A stretch of 64,000 nt of DNA from CAZSHB01 sp964606885 (GCA_964606885.1 CAZSHB010000001.1:62001-126000); one strand, 5' to 3'; counted from the stretch's first letter, positions 8,928 through 18,117 are shown. Notes: generated by a model from the letters alone, not told the origin. Program-made: numbers and translations.

Positions 8928-9648
8928 GCTCTGGTGGAAAACAAAAGAAGAAGAAGTGGTAACACATGAACACAAATTATCCCCTGGCGCGCATATTTCT
9001 ATAGAAAACAATAACGGTCCTATTACTATCAGCACTTGGAATAAAAACTCGATCATGTTAGAGGCTACTAAATCAGGATCTGAACAATCGGTTAAAAATA
9101 CCAAGATTGATCTCACCTACACCGCAAAAGGCTTATCTATAAAAACCGTTGGTCTTAAACCGGACAAAACCTGTACTATTTCATTTGCAATTATCGTTCC
9201 TGTTGATGCTCACCTTGATTCCATTAAAACCGAACAAGGTAACATCACCGTAAAAAACAGTGCAACGCCACTCTCACTAAGCAGTAACTATGGCGATCTA
9301 ACCGTGATTGACGCACAAAGCTCAATCAACGCACATACTAAATATGGACAAATCACCATATCAACGACATCTGAACTTAAAGATGATAATAAAGTACTTG
9401 CGTTTACCGAACGTGGCGCCATCACCATGCATGTACCAGAAAAAACAAATGCACACCTGTACGCAACTACCTTACGTGGCAGTGTATCAACCGAACAACC
9501 TGTAACGCTTGATCCGCGCACAACTCCTATTAACACTAAAGCTATTGCGCAAATCAAACGGGACGTCCAAGGTTCTTTAGGTTCTGGACAAGGACCAACG
9601 TTTAAATTACACACCAACAAAGGCAATATTAAACTTGCTGTTAGCTAA
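8842..9648 (+). CDS. Exported DUF4097-like beta-repeat protein
   Basis: Unknown function. 268 residues with an N-terminal signal peptide (residues 1-22). The remainder alternates short beta-strand repeats of the form found in DUF4097 / putative adhesin families: HISIENNNGPITISTW, DSIKTEQGNITVKNS, LSLSSNYGDLTVIDA, AHTKYGQITIST, AFTERGAITMHVP, KLHTNKGNIKLAVS. Such proteins form a right-handed beta-solenoid and are usually periplasmic or surface exposed. The ribosome site is good (AAAAAGGA, seven bases before ATG). It was probably the original divergent neighbour of cca before the LRR genes came between them. A stop at 9648 is followed ten bases later by another exported protein. Confidence 0.75.
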   Translation: MNTKQFLAIGFLLTAVNCTLSAHIFEDISLWWKTKEEEVVTHEHKLSPGAHISIENNNGPITISTWNKNSIMLEATKSGSEQSVKNTKIDLTYTAKGLSIKTVGLKPDKTCTISFAIIVPVDAHLDSIKTEQGNITVKNSATPLSLSSNYGDLTVIDAQSSINAHTKYGQITISTTSELKDDNKVLAFTERGAITMHVPEKTNAHLYATTLRGSVSTEQPVTLDPRTTPINTKAIAQIKRDVQGSLGSGQGPTFKLHTNKGNIKLAVS

Positions 9649-9657
9649 TTAAGCAAA

Positions 9658-10188
9658 ATGCCCATGATTACACTGTTTGCTAATGCACTTATTATTATAA
9701 GCTGCTTAATGCCTATAAGTCTTTCTAGTGCAATGCAACCTTCAATAAAAACCGGCTATCAATCTATCAATTATACGAGCACAACATATCCAGATGGTAT
9801 GTACGATATTCATGTAATAAGCACCAGTAATAATGCATCTTGCCCTATTATTTATCTGCGTTTTGATAACGCAGATGGAACAACACCTACCGTTGTAACA
9901 AGTAACATCACAGGTAAAGAAAATATCCTACAAGCACTTATCGATGCTTACGCCATTGACCGTAGTAGTTCAGATGCAGTATTCAACAACCTAAATTTTT
10001 TTGCATATCATGTTGTAAACAATCTACCAATGACGCCCAATCGCTATACAATTAGCTTGCATCTTGCTCTGACTATTATAGGAATAGAATCTTATCTAGA
10101 AAAACGTCAACCAGAATACCGCAGCTTATTGTTATCTTGGATAGATAATGAAGCACAATGTAATAATCTGCCAGCGCAACTACGTTGA
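9658..10188 (+). CDS. Exported protein of unknown function
   Basis: I do not recognise this 176-residue protein. It starts with a signal peptide (ITLFANALIIISCLMPISLSSA), continues with a beta-rich stretch containing Thr/Tyr/Asp (YTSTTYPDGMYDIHVIS), and ends with a helical half. No catalytic pattern is evident. The ribosome site is poor, and with only nine bases to the gene before it, translation may depend on coupling to the DUF4097-like gene. It converges on the RING operon, with 17 bases between stops. Confidence 0.6.
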   Translation: MPMITLFANALIIISCLMPISLSSAMQPSIKTGYQSINYTSTTYPDGMYDIHVISTSNNASCPIIYLRFDNADGTTPTVVTSNITGKENILQALIDAYAIDRSSSDAVFNNLNFFAYHVVNNLPMTPNRYTISLHLALTIIGIESYLEKRQPEYRSLLLSWIDNEAQCNNLPAQLR

Positions 10189-10205
10189 TACTAAAACCAC
10201 TTTGA

Positions 10206-10877
10206 TTATCTACGAGCAGCCATATAATCAAGATACGCTTGTCGATTATTTGCCAGCCGTTCTTCTAGTTTCCATTGACGTTGTTCACGCTTCCATGCAA
10301 GTCCTTCTATAAAAGTAAGCCATACATGCGACCAACTGCCAAGATACCCAGGTCTTGGACGTAACCCATATTCATGCAAAAAAAGCGCAATACGATTTGT
10401 TAAAGAATGATAGCTTGGATCGCCAAATTCGGGACGCGTTGCAATAGTAGTTTGTAATTTACCAACATCACCACGCATTTGCCTAAGCACTTCTGCATAT
10501 TCCCATGAATACAAACTTTCTATAAACGCACGCACATCAGCTTGATATTGAAGGGCAACTATTTCACCTACATTTTCATAATGATCATAATAAGGCTGAA
10601 AATAATTATCTGAGATATTCACGCCATTAATAGTTTGTATTGTCGTTCTACATATAGGACATCTTGGCGCTGTCTGTGATAACTCATCCATCCATTCTTG
10701 AATGCACGGTTTACAAAAACTATGACCACAGTTTGCTTGTGCATTAAGTAATTTTTCATCAAGACAAATGGGACATGTATCAGCGGCTGAAGCGTCATAA
10801 AAAATGTCTTCTGCGTCTGCTGCATAGATAGAACTACTCACTACTGTAGCAACTAACACTATTAGTTTTATGTTCAT
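10206..10877 (-). CDS. Exported RING-finger protein (short)
   Basis: Candidate ubiquitin-ligase mimic. A signal peptide (MNIKLIVLVATVVSSSIYA) is followed by a complete C3HC4 RING finger: C35, C38, C50, H52, C55, C58, C73, C76. RING fingers bind two zincs and recruit E2 enzymes in eukaryotes; in bacteria they occur mainly in secreted effectors. After the RING, residues 110-172 form a helical module that recurs twice in the neighbouring longer RING protein (pattern YxxxVRxFIxSLxxxEY, then PEF, then RxxLFxxxxGL). Its ATG overlaps the stop of the upstream gene as ATGA, and GGGGG precedes it. I do not know a named family for the C-terminal part. E3 activity is inference. Confidence 0.83.
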   Translation of the reverse strand: MNIKLIVLVATVVSSSIYAADAEDIFYDASAADTCPICLDEKLLNAQANCGHSFCKPCIQEWMDELSQTAPRCPICRTTIQTINGVNISDNYFQPYYDHYENVGEIVALQYQADVRAFIESLYSWEYAEVLRQMRGDVGKLQTTIATRPEFGDPSYHSLTNRIALFLHEYGLRPRPGYLGSWSHVWLTFIEGLAWKREQRQWKLEERLANNRQAYLDYMAARR

Positions 10878-11944
10878 CGTACACCCCCTGCTTGGTAACG
10901 TGCCATTTTTCTTGCTTCCCTTGCATCTTCATCAAGATCAGGAACTTCTATAGCAAGATCTTGAGTTGATATATTCAAATCTCGTCTAAAAATTTCCATA
11001 CGAATTTCTGGAGTTAGCCATGTCTGATCAATCCATTCTGGATGCGTAAAAATATTTTCTTCTATCTTACCTTCATAATAACTCCATAGAACCGTATAGT
11101 CACGTGGCGTCAAACTGTCGATAAAATCTCTTATTTCTTGGTAATAAGCATCTGGAATAACAAACTGATCCATACCTTCTATAACAGGTCGGGTAAAATC
11201 AAACACATGATCTGCTGGATCAAAAAGATCTTCATCTTCAATAAATTGATCCGCAAAATATAAACGGTCAAACTCTGCAGCATTATTCATTGCACGATGA
11301 TTAGTTTTATCTTGACGATCATAATCTTCTGCCTCAGTCAAATCCAAGCGCTCATCTATTTCTTGTAAACCAACATAATTTCTAAAAAAAGCCATACGTC
11401 GCTCTAATGGTAACCACGTATCATCAACCCATTCTGGTGTTAAAGAAAGAATAATTTCTAAACTACTATCTTCATCATCACTATATTCATCAAGTAATGC
11501 CTGATATTCCTGAACATTTAACTGATGAACAAAATCTTGAATTTGTTGACGATACATTGGTGCAACTATAATGCGACGGTTAATATCGGGAGCAAAATTA
11601 AAATTGTGGCTGAGCGCAGGAGAGGGCTTAAATGGCACCCTAACAGGTTGCTGATTAATAGTTGTTACATCTGCTCTACATGCAGGGCATGTATCATGTT
11701 CATGCAACCATCCATCAATATACTCCTCCTGGCCATCTGGATAACCATCTTTAATACAAGGCATACAAAACTGATGACCACAATTTAATTGTGCATCAAG
11801 TACTATGTCTTCTTCTATACAAATCGGGCATTTTCCTGTTACTTGTTTTATAGCTTGAGGTTCTTCTGCCGGCTGTTCTGCTGCTTGTAAACCCACATTT
11901 GCTGTTAATAACAGCAAACTTGCCAACCATACTATCCGCTTCAT
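10874..11944 (-). CDS. Exported RING-finger protein with two copies of a novel helical module
   Basis: Start at 11944 is chosen over 11977 because AAAAAGGGGG precedes it and it opens directly into a signal peptide (MKRIVWLASLLLLTANVGLQA). A RING finger follows (C39, C42, C55, H57, C60, C63, C86, C89 in this numbering), with a longer loop before the last cysteine pair than in the partner gene. Two acidic, aromatic-rich helical repeats lie at about 129-193 and 265-325; both carry IxDFxxxL, PEWxDxTWL and RMxxFR. The single module in the downstream RING protein is the same unit. Together the genes form a two-gene operon. Probable host ubiquitin-system effector; activity is untested. Confidence 0.83.
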   Translation of the reverse strand: MKRIVWLASLLLLTANVGLQAAEQPAEEPQAIKQVTGKCPICIEEDIVLDAQLNCGHQFCMPCIKDGYPDGQEEYIDGWLHEHDTCPACRADVTTINQQPVRVPFKPSPALSHNFNFAPDINRRIIVAPMYRQQIQDFVHQLNVQEYQALLDEYSDDEDSSLEIILSLTPEWVDDTWLPLERRMAFFRNYVGLQEIDERLDLTEAEDYDRQDKTNHRAMNNAAEFDRLYFADQFIEDEDLFDPADHVFDFTRPVIEGMDQFVIPDAYYQEIRDFIDSLTPRDYTVLWSYYEGKIEENIFTHPEWIDQTWLTPEIRMEIFRRDLNISTQDLAIEVPDLDEDAREARKMARYQAGGVR

Positions 11945-12137
11945 TATAACCCCCTTTTTTATGCTCTCTACTTCCAATAAGCCAATGTTTTACGTATTAA
12001 GCTTATCGCAATGTTTCAATTTGAATTATATCAACTTGCCAGCCTTTTAGACAAGAAAAAAATTGATCCGGCTTACTATTGCTTTAAACTACGTACTATT
12101 ATTTTAAACTTTATGCGCGATAAAAAGGACCATCCCT

Positions 12138-12698
12138 ATGCGTACTATCCTGTATCTTTGTGTAAGTGTGTATTGTATAAGTGCAAGCTTTTTATATAGC
12201 GGGCAACGCATGGCCCTCACTACTTATCTAAAAATTGCGGCAACTAAAAATACTCCTGCAAGCAACCATCCTCTTTATACACTCTCTTTTGGTGATAATC
12301 AGGAAGTTTCTTGCACGCTTGTGCCTACCGGTAAACATACACCTGTCATTAACGCTTCTGCTTTAGAAAACGCTAAAGCACTTTTTACAGAATTAACGAC
12401 TGAGTTGCGTAATTGCCCATCAAAAGAACAATGTATTGCTTTACATACAACTGCAAGCAACCACCATCTAGGTATTCTCCAATATCAACATCTTGTCTAC
12501 GCCTATTTATCTTTATCTGAAGATAAAACTGCAGGTGCAGCTCTTGATGCTATTGATAGAGAAATAAAAGATCTCGATACATGGCTCAACCCCTTTTTAG
12601 CACGTCTTTGTTTTGAAAAAGCATGCCATGTAAAAAACCCTCAAGCAAAAACACCGTTTCTTACTTTTTTAAACCAACATACTACTCAAAAAGATTAG
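12138..12698 (+). CDS. Exported protein of unknown function
   Basis: Unrecognised 186-residue protein. AAAAAGGA precedes the ATG at good distance, and the N-terminus (MRTILYLCVSVYCISASFLYS) is a likely signal peptide. The mature part has four scattered cysteines (for example CPSKEQC near residue 93) that could form disulfides, consistent with the dsbD gene nearby. Its stop is nine bases from the next gene, which has the same layout. It is divergent from the RING operon. Confidence 0.62.
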   Translation: MRTILYLCVSVYCISASFLYSGQRMALTTYLKIAATKNTPASNHPLYTLSFGDNQEVSCTLVPTGKHTPVINASALENAKALFTELTTELRNCPSKEQCIALHTTASNHHLGILQYQHLVYAYLSLSEDKTAGAALDAIDREIKDLDTWLNPFLARLCFEKACHVKNPQAKTPFLTFLNQHTTQKD

Positions 12699-12707
12699 AC
12701 GACACCC

Positions 12708-13322
12708 ATGAGACAAAAAAAAGCTCTTTATACACTCATACTTGCAGCGTTTATCTCCACACAGCAAGCACATACCAGCCAGCACGCATTACCATCTACG
12801 CAAACATTCCCTAAAAATAGCTTTCGACTACTCTCCCATTCTGTAGGCCCAAAAATCTGCAAAATTTCTTCCGGTGAACCAATTTTTGATCTTTATACAG
12901 GACCATGGGGAATATCCCCTGTACTGTTTCCAGAAAATACTGACGAACGCGCTACGCCTACTGAACTTACGTGCTCACGTATTTATCGTACATCAGAAGC
13001 ACTATGGTTAGAAACAAGGCATATCTATCATGATTGTATGAATATAGGAAAAAGCAACTATGGAAAAATAGTTCATGATGCGCATGCTGCTTATTGCGCA
13101 CCCATACTTACTTTTAAAGAAAATATGCAACAACTTTTTGACCGCAAAGAAGCTGGTCATACAGATGCTGATGTTCGCCCTTTACAACTCTTGATACTAC
13201 AGCAAGCACATGCCATAAACCCTGTAGCCGTTGCTATGTTACGAGAGCTCATGCAACGACAAAAGTATCCTCATGATAAAGATGTTAAGACGCCTCTTTT
13301 GAACATGATTGAATTGGGATAA
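12708..13322 (+). CDS. Exported protein of unknown function
   Basis: Unrecognised 204-residue protein with a signal peptide (KALYTLILAAFISTQQAHT). The mature part is mostly helical towards its C-terminus, with cysteines that may pair. Probably co-transcribed with the gene before it (nine-base gap). No motif that would suggest a function is visible. Confidence 0.62.
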   Translation: MRQKKALYTLILAAFISTQQAHTSQHALPSTQTFPKNSFRLLSHSVGPKICKISSGEPIFDLYTGPWGISPVLFPENTDERATPTELTCSRIYRTSEALWLETRHIYHDCMNIGKSNYGKIVHDAHAAYCAPILTFKENMQQLFDRKEAGHTDADVRPLQLLILQQAHAINPVAVAMLRELMQRQKYPHDKDVKTPLLNMIELG

Positions 13323-13556
13323 TAATAGCCCGTCTTCCGTCTACGCCTAATGGCTTCGAACGGACAAGACGCTTTAAAAAAAAGTATAATTACCTATTAA
13401 AAAACTTGCTTGCATCTTGTAAGAGTCCAGCCTTCGCTTGTACTTAGAGATAATAATCTTCTACGGTTTACACGCTACGGCGGACACCAGTCTTCAGTTA
13501 ATTTTTAGTTCAAGCCTATAAGGCGCAGCCAGACGAAGTTGCTAAGCAACGAAGAC
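13323..13556. repeat. Non-coding stretch rich in inverted repeats
   Basis: No credible gene. It holds an imperfect stem at 13331-13371 (CGTCTTCCGT against ACGGACAAGACG), a distant pair ACCAGTCTTC / GAAGACTGGT whose right arm (13551-13560) overlaps the tRNA-Ala 3' end, and a perfect GTTGC-TAA-GCAAC hairpin at 13538-13550. The stretch GCTACGGCGGACA resembles the debris of short dispersed repeats. It lies downstream of the tRNA and may work in its termination or processing. Confidence 0.5.
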
Positions 13557-13632
13557 TGGTGGAGCCGACCGGGGTCGAACCGGTGACCTCATGAATGCCA
13601 TCCATGCGCTCTGCCAGCTGAGCTACGGCCCC
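13557..13632 (-). tRNA. tRNA-Ala (GGC)
   Basis: 76 bases on the minus strand, starting GGGGCCGTAGCTCAGC, with a complete cloverleaf. The anticodon loop is ATGGCAT (anticodon GGC), the T loop is GGTTCGACC, and CCA is encoded at the 3' end. The terminal CCAG also forms the base of a downstream hairpin. Confidence 0.97.
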
Positions 13633-13828
13633 AAAATAAGATTTTTTAAAGAACAGAAAAAGATTTTTTTATTGTAAATCAACACCGACAAAATGCAACT
13701 ATTTCTCTGTGTTTTACAGCATAGTAACGCTCTGCTAACAATTATCTATAAAAGAACAATAAGTGTGGTAGAGTAACCTACATAATAATTATTGATACAC
13801 TTTTCAAACCTGTACACAGGAGACTTTT

Positions 13829-15583
13829 ATGAAACGTTTTTCCGCACTTATGCCGTTTCTTTTTTCTTGTTCGTTGTTATCCATTTCTGTAGAACTCAAA
13901 GAAAAAAAAATATCTCCCACGCAAACAGATATCGCTTGTACCTTTGTGCTCCAACCGCATGAAGTTCTGTACGAAAAAAATATGCTTTTTTCTATAGATA
14001 ACCCTGATGTGACCCTTTCTAAAGCAACCCCTAACAAAGAACTTTCATCATCATACGATCCGCATTTTAAAGAACACCGTATGGTATTTGATGAAAACGT
14101 AACCTTCTCTCTACAAGCAACACGTACAACACCAAACGACACCCCAACAAATCTTACTATTCTTTATGCAACCAGCACCCACAAAGAAGGCCAAAACGCA
14201 ACGTTTGCTATTAACTTTGCTCATGCACAAGATGGCGCTATAAGTGCATCTCCTGCAAATCAGGATATTCAAGAATGCCAAGTATTAGTCAAACAAGAAG
14301 AAGCGAGCAGTTGGCGAGGCACTATCCAAAAAATAAAGGACACCGTCAGCTCTACCGATTCGTGGTTACTGCGTCTTACCTTTGTCTTCTTACTTGGGTT
14401 ATTACTCAGCCTTACTCCGTGCATTTACCCAATGATTCCTATAACTGTTGGTATTTTACAAGCACAAGGCAGCAAATCTCTCAGTAGAAATTTTTTCTTA
14501 TCCTGCTGTTACACCATGGGTCTTTCAACCACCTTTGCATTGATGGGGTTACTAGCAGCGTCATCAGGTTCAGTCTTTGGACACTTACTTGCTAACCCTC
14601 TGTTTGTACTCTGTATTGTCGCCTTACTCTGCTACTTTGCATTTTCACTTTTTGGTTTTTACAACATGTACATTCCAAAAGTTATGCGTGGTAAAGGATC
14701 ACTTTCTAGCACCGGTTCAGCATTATCAATTTTTACCTTTGGCCTTGCAAGCGGCACCTTTGCATCACCATGCGTATCACCAGGCTTAGCACTGGTTCTT
14801 GCAATTGTTGCAGCACTTGGCAGCAAACTCTTAGGATTCTTACTTCTGTTTGTATTTGGTATTGGTATGAGCACGCCACTTTTAGTTATTGGCACCTTCT
14901 CAAGCTCTATTAATATGCTTCCACGTGCAGGTATGTGGATGATAGAAATTCAACGCCTGTTTGGATTCTTATTGCTTGGTATGTGCTTCTATTACCTCAA
15001 CGCACTTATCCCTGATGCATTAACCGCAGCTGGCGTCTGCGTACTTCTTGTTGTTGCTGGCGTCTATTACATACGTACCAAACACAGCAGTTCAGGCGTT
15101 TGGAAGTTCCTCAAAAACATTATTGGTATCGGCTGTTTAGCAATATCAGCATTCTTAGCAGTAGTTACTATTCAAGATATGTACTACCCAGAACTGCATA
15201 AAACAACACAAGACAACTGGTTTACCGATCTTGATAAAGCACAAGAAGTAGCACTGGCTCAAAACAAAAAAGTATTTATCGATTTTTGGACACCATATTG
15301 CTCAATTTGCAAAGCAATCACCAACACAGTACTAAAAGATGCAAGTGTAGGTTGTGTACTCAATCAGTACTACACCGTACTGACAGTTGACGCTTCTGAT
15401 AACAATACTGAACCATACAAAACATTACGCTCACGCTATGATATTCAAGGCGTACCAACACTTATTATTGTTGACCCAACAAACAATAAGGCATTAAAGC
15501 GTTGGTCAAGCGAATTGTATGACATGGAAAAATCTGCAATTATTGAAGAGCTGACTGCATACGGACAAGCAAAAAGTCTGTAA
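13829..15583 (+). CDS. dsbD: Thiol:disulfide interchange protein DsbD (N-domain without active-site cysteines)
   Basis: Moves reducing power from cytoplasmic thioredoxin across the inner membrane. 584 residues: signal peptide, an N-terminal beta domain (about 20-170), an eight-helix membrane core (about 185-450) with both conserved cysteines (LTPCIYPM and ASPCVSPG), and a C-terminal thioredoxin domain with the active site C491-S-I-C494 inside FWTPYCSICK and the cis-proline region GVPTLIIV. The N-terminal domain normally carries a CxxxxxC pair that reduces partners such as DsbC; here the equivalent region (LYATSTHKEGQN) has none. Either the domain has lost redox function, or the C-terminal domain passes electrons straight to clients. 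A good AGGAGA site precedes the ATG; a terminator follows. Confidence 0.9.
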   Translation: MKRFSALMPFLFSCSLLSISVELKEKKISPTQTDIACTFVLQPHEVLYEKNMLFSIDNPDVTLSKATPNKELSSSYDPHFKEHRMVFDENVTFSLQATRTTPNDTPTNLTILYATSTHKEGQNATFAINFAHAQDGAISASPANQDIQECQVLVKQEEASSWRGTIQKIKDTVSSTDSWLLRLTFVFLLGLLLSLTPCIYPMIPITVGILQAQGSKSLSRNFFLSCCYTMGLSTTFALMGLLAASSGSVFGHLLANPLFVLCIVALLCYFAFSLFGFYNMYIPKVMRGKGSLSSTGSALSIFTFGLASGTFASPCVSPGLALVLAIVAALGSKLLGFLLLFVFGIGMSTPLLVIGTFSSSINMLPRAGMWMIEIQRLFGFLLLGMCFYYLNALIPDALTAAGVCVLLVVAGVYYIRTKHSSSGVWKFLKNIIGIGCLAISAFLAVVTIQDMYYPELHKTTQDNWFTDLDKAQEVALAQNKKVFIDFWTPYCSICKAITNTVLKDASVGCVLNQYYTVLTVDASDNNTEPYKTLRSRYDIQGVPTLIIVDPTNNKALKRWSSELYDMEKSAIIEELTAYGQAKSL

Positions 15584-15604
15584 CACACGTATACATAGCT
15601 AACA

Positions 15605-15634
15605 AAAAGAGGCCGGTTTTTACTGGCCTCTTTT
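15605..15634. terminator. Rho-independent terminator, bidirectional
   Basis: AAAAGAGGCC and GGCCTCTTTT form a strong stem with a 10-base loop and a T-rich run on both strands, between the converging dsbD and the gene at 15678. Confidence 0.85.
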
Positions 15635-15677
15635 ATTTTTTAGATTATAAAAAACTACGCTGAGTTTTTATCCCATC

Positions 15678-16289
15678 TTAATCTCTGTCATCGTTATTAT
15701 CTTGATCATCACCATTTTTGTTATCTTGTTCTTCGTTAGGATGCTTAAGCGAAGAATCTAACTTACACCATGCATTAGGTACTGGGTTACCATTTTTGTC
15801 ATATGCAGTACACTGAAAGAATGTTTGATTTCCAACCTTTTTTTTCGGCGGGTTTTGATCAAGAATTTCACTAAAATACGCAGGATTTACACTATAGTAA
15901 TTATTAGTAACTTGATCTCCACCACCATTACCTCTACCGCCAGCAGAACTTGCAACCATTGCAGTTGTCATAACTAACGCAGTACACATAAATGCTCCAC
16001 CCCATGCCCAACCGCCACCATAGTAACCACCGCTGCCATTAAAGTTATTGGTATGTGAGCTGTTATTATTATGACTGTTATTATGACTATGATTACCACT
16101 ATTTTTCCCACTGTGGCTACCACGCCCACCTTGTCCGCCAGAACGACCTGCAGAAGAATGCCCTCCACGGCTACCACTGCCCCCACCATGATATCCTCCT
16201 CCATGACCACCGCCTCCGCCACCACGTGCTTCTATAACAGTTCCTACTCCCATACACGCTACTAATAAGAATCCTCTAAACTTTTTCAT
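15678..16289 (-). CDS. Exported Gly/His/Asn/Ser-rich protein
   Basis: 203 residues from the ATG at 16289, preferred because AAAGGG lies six bases upstream; two earlier in-frame ATGs are worse placed. A signal peptide (MKKFRGFLLVACMGVGTVIEA) is followed by about 80 residues of Gly, His, Ser and Asn in short repeats (GGGGGHGGGYHGGG, then HSHNNSHNNNSSH), a hydrophobic segment (AFMCTALVMTTAMVASSA) and a soluble tail with a KVGNQTFFQCTAYDKNGNP strand pair and an acidic Asp/Asn end. The His-rich part could bind metal ions. Function unknown; low-complexity composition makes homology searches unreliable. Confidence 0.68.
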   Translation of the reverse strand: MKKFRGFLLVACMGVGTVIEARGGGGGGHGGGYHGGGSGSRGGHSSAGRSGGQGGRGSHSGKNSGNHSHNNSHNNNSSHTNNFNGSGGYYGGGWAWGGAFMCTALVMTTAMVASSAGGRGNGGGDQVTNNYYSVNPAYFSEILDQNPPKKKVGNQTFFQCTAYDKNGNPVPNAWCKLDSSLKHPNEEQDNKNGDDQDNNDDRD

Positions 16290-16538
16290 ACGCATCCCTT
16301 TTTTTATCGCTTTACAGAACACACACTGCGCTCTTTCTTATTGCCAGCCTACGTTTAGCAGGACAAAAAAATCAAGAGCTGCCAGCAAAACTGCCTGCCA
16401 TACACAATATTGGCATACTTTTTACCTGCCATGCCGCAAAAAGCGCAGTCGTAGAAAAAAAAGTAAAAAGCAGTAAACTAAGAAACATTGTTAAAAATGT
16501 TAAAAATTGCCCAGTCTTTCTAAAAGCAGGTGTAGCCC

Positions 16539-18038
16539 ATGAGCCACAAAGTTAATGATGAACTACCTACGCTAACCCCCGATGCATCGCAAGAACATCA
16601 TGTCCGTGTACAAAAAGTAAAAAAATTACGCGAAATGGGCATAGAACCATGGCCTGCTGCTAAAAGCGTTTCTGCAACAGCACAAGAAATTGTTGATGGT
16701 TTTGTTGATGGCACAGAGCAATCGTATACCGCTGCTGGTCGCCTTATGGCTATGCGTGGACATGGTAAAACCGCTTTTGGTGTTATTCAAGACAGATCTG
16801 GCAGAATGCAAGTCTACTTTAAAGAAGATCTGTTAGGCGCAGAACAGTTTGAACTACTCAAAAATTATATCGACCTTGGGGATAGTATCTGGGTTTCTGG
16901 TACTACTTTCCGCACCAAGACAGGTGAAGTTACATTGCAAGTAAAAGAGTTTACCCTCTTAAGCAAATGCCTGCATCCACTACCAGAAAAGTTCCATGGT
17001 ATTGCAGATATCGAAATTAAATATCGTCAGCGTTATTTAGATTTAATGAGCGATGCTCACAGCCGTCATACCTTTATGACACGCTCACTCATGATCCGTG
17101 AAATTCGTCGCTATTTAGAAAGCCACGGATTTATGGAAGTGGAAACACCTATGCTCCACCCTATTCCTGGTGGCGCAGCAGCAAAACCATTTATTACGCA
17201 CCACAATGCATTAAGCAGTGAGCTGTTCTTGCGTATTGCACCTGAACTTTATTTAAAACGACTGGTTATTGGCGGGTTTGAACGCGTCTATGAAATTAAT
17301 AGAAACTTCCGTAACGAAGGTATTTCAACACGTCATAATCCTGAATTTACCATGCTTGAATTTTACATTGCACATCATGATTACCATTTCATGATGGACT
17401 TTGTAGAAGGCTTATTCAGACATGTTATTAGCAAAGCACATAACACGCTGACTATTCCTTTTGGCACACATACACTAGATTTTTCAAAACCATTTAGCCG
17501 CATGAGTGTTGAACAAGCAGTACTTCATTATGGTAAGTATCAAAAAAGCGATATCAGCCCAACAAAAATTGATGGTGAACTCAAAAAACATGGTTCAAAA
17601 ATGGCCGGCATGCAAATCTCTTACGCGCAAAAAATGTTTGCATTGTTTGAAGAAGTTGCAGAACCACATTTGATTCAACCAACCTTTATCATCGATTTCC
17701 CGCTTGAAGTTTCTCCTCTTGCTAAAAAAGATGATAAGAACCCAGAAGTGGTAGCTCGTTTTGAACTGTTCATGGCTGGCATGGAATTGGCAAATGCATT
17801 TAACGAGTTGAACGATCCGTTTGACCAAGAAGACCGCTTTAAACAACAAGTTGCCACACACGAAGCTGGCGATGACGAAGCACACCGTTTTGATGCTGAC
17901 TTTATTAAAGCGTTGGAGCATGGCCTACCACCAACAGTCGGTTGCGGTATTGGTATCGATCGTCTTGCTATGTTGTTAACCAACAGCACTTCTATCAAAG
18001 ACGTAATTCTGTTCCCTACGCTCAAAAGAAAAGACTAA
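16539..18038 (+). CDS. lysS: Lysyl-tRNA synthetase, class II
   Basis: Charges tRNA-Lys. 499 residues, as expected for LysS. The N-terminal OB-fold anticodon-binding domain (about 65-165) shows GRLMAMRGHGKTAFGVIQD. The catalytic core has class II motif 1 (FMEVETPMLHPIPGG), motif 2 (VYEINRNFRNEG, followed by STRHNPEFTMLEFY) and motif 3 (GCGIGIDRLAMLLT). ATG at 16539 has a GCAGGTG ribosome site. The 216 bases upstream contain no gene that I can see. Very secure. Confidence 0.98.
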   Translation: MSHKVNDELPTLTPDASQEHHVRVQKVKKLREMGIEPWPAAKSVSATAQEIVDGFVDGTEQSYTAAGRLMAMRGHGKTAFGVIQDRSGRMQVYFKEDLLGAEQFELLKNYIDLGDSIWVSGTTFRTKTGEVTLQVKEFTLLSKCLHPLPEKFHGIADIEIKYRQRYLDLMSDAHSRHTFMTRSLMIREIRRYLESHGFMEVETPMLHPIPGGAAAKPFITHHNALSSELFLRIAPELYLKRLVIGGFERVYEINRNFRNEGISTRHNPEFTMLEFYIAHHDYHFMMDFVEGLFRHVISKAHNTLTIPFGTHTLDFSKPFSRMSVEQAVLHYGKYQKSDISPTKIDGELKKHGSKMAGMQISYAQKMFALFEEVAEPHLIQPTFIIDFPLEVSPLAKKDDKNPEVVARFELFMAGMELANAFNELNDPFDQEDRFKQQVATHEAGDDEAHRFDADFIKALEHGLPPTVGCGIGIDRLAMLLTNSTSIKDVILFPTLKRKD

Positions 18039-18117
18039 GTAAAAAAACCCTAGACGTGTAAACCATTTTTTCGGTACAGCTTCTTATATAAAAACCAACA
18101 TTATAAGAAAGTTAATT

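Noticed and set aside
12011..12199. 62-codon frame before the gene at 12138
   Set aside because: It overlaps the real gene start, lacks a ribosome site, and has no signal or domain.
13323..13556. CRISPR array or integron-like repeats
   Set aside because: Inverted, not evenly spaced direct repeats; no spacers and no cas genes in the window.
15974..16265. Three frames around the Gly/His-rich protein
   Set aside because: They arise from the low-complexity repeats of the real gene in other frames.
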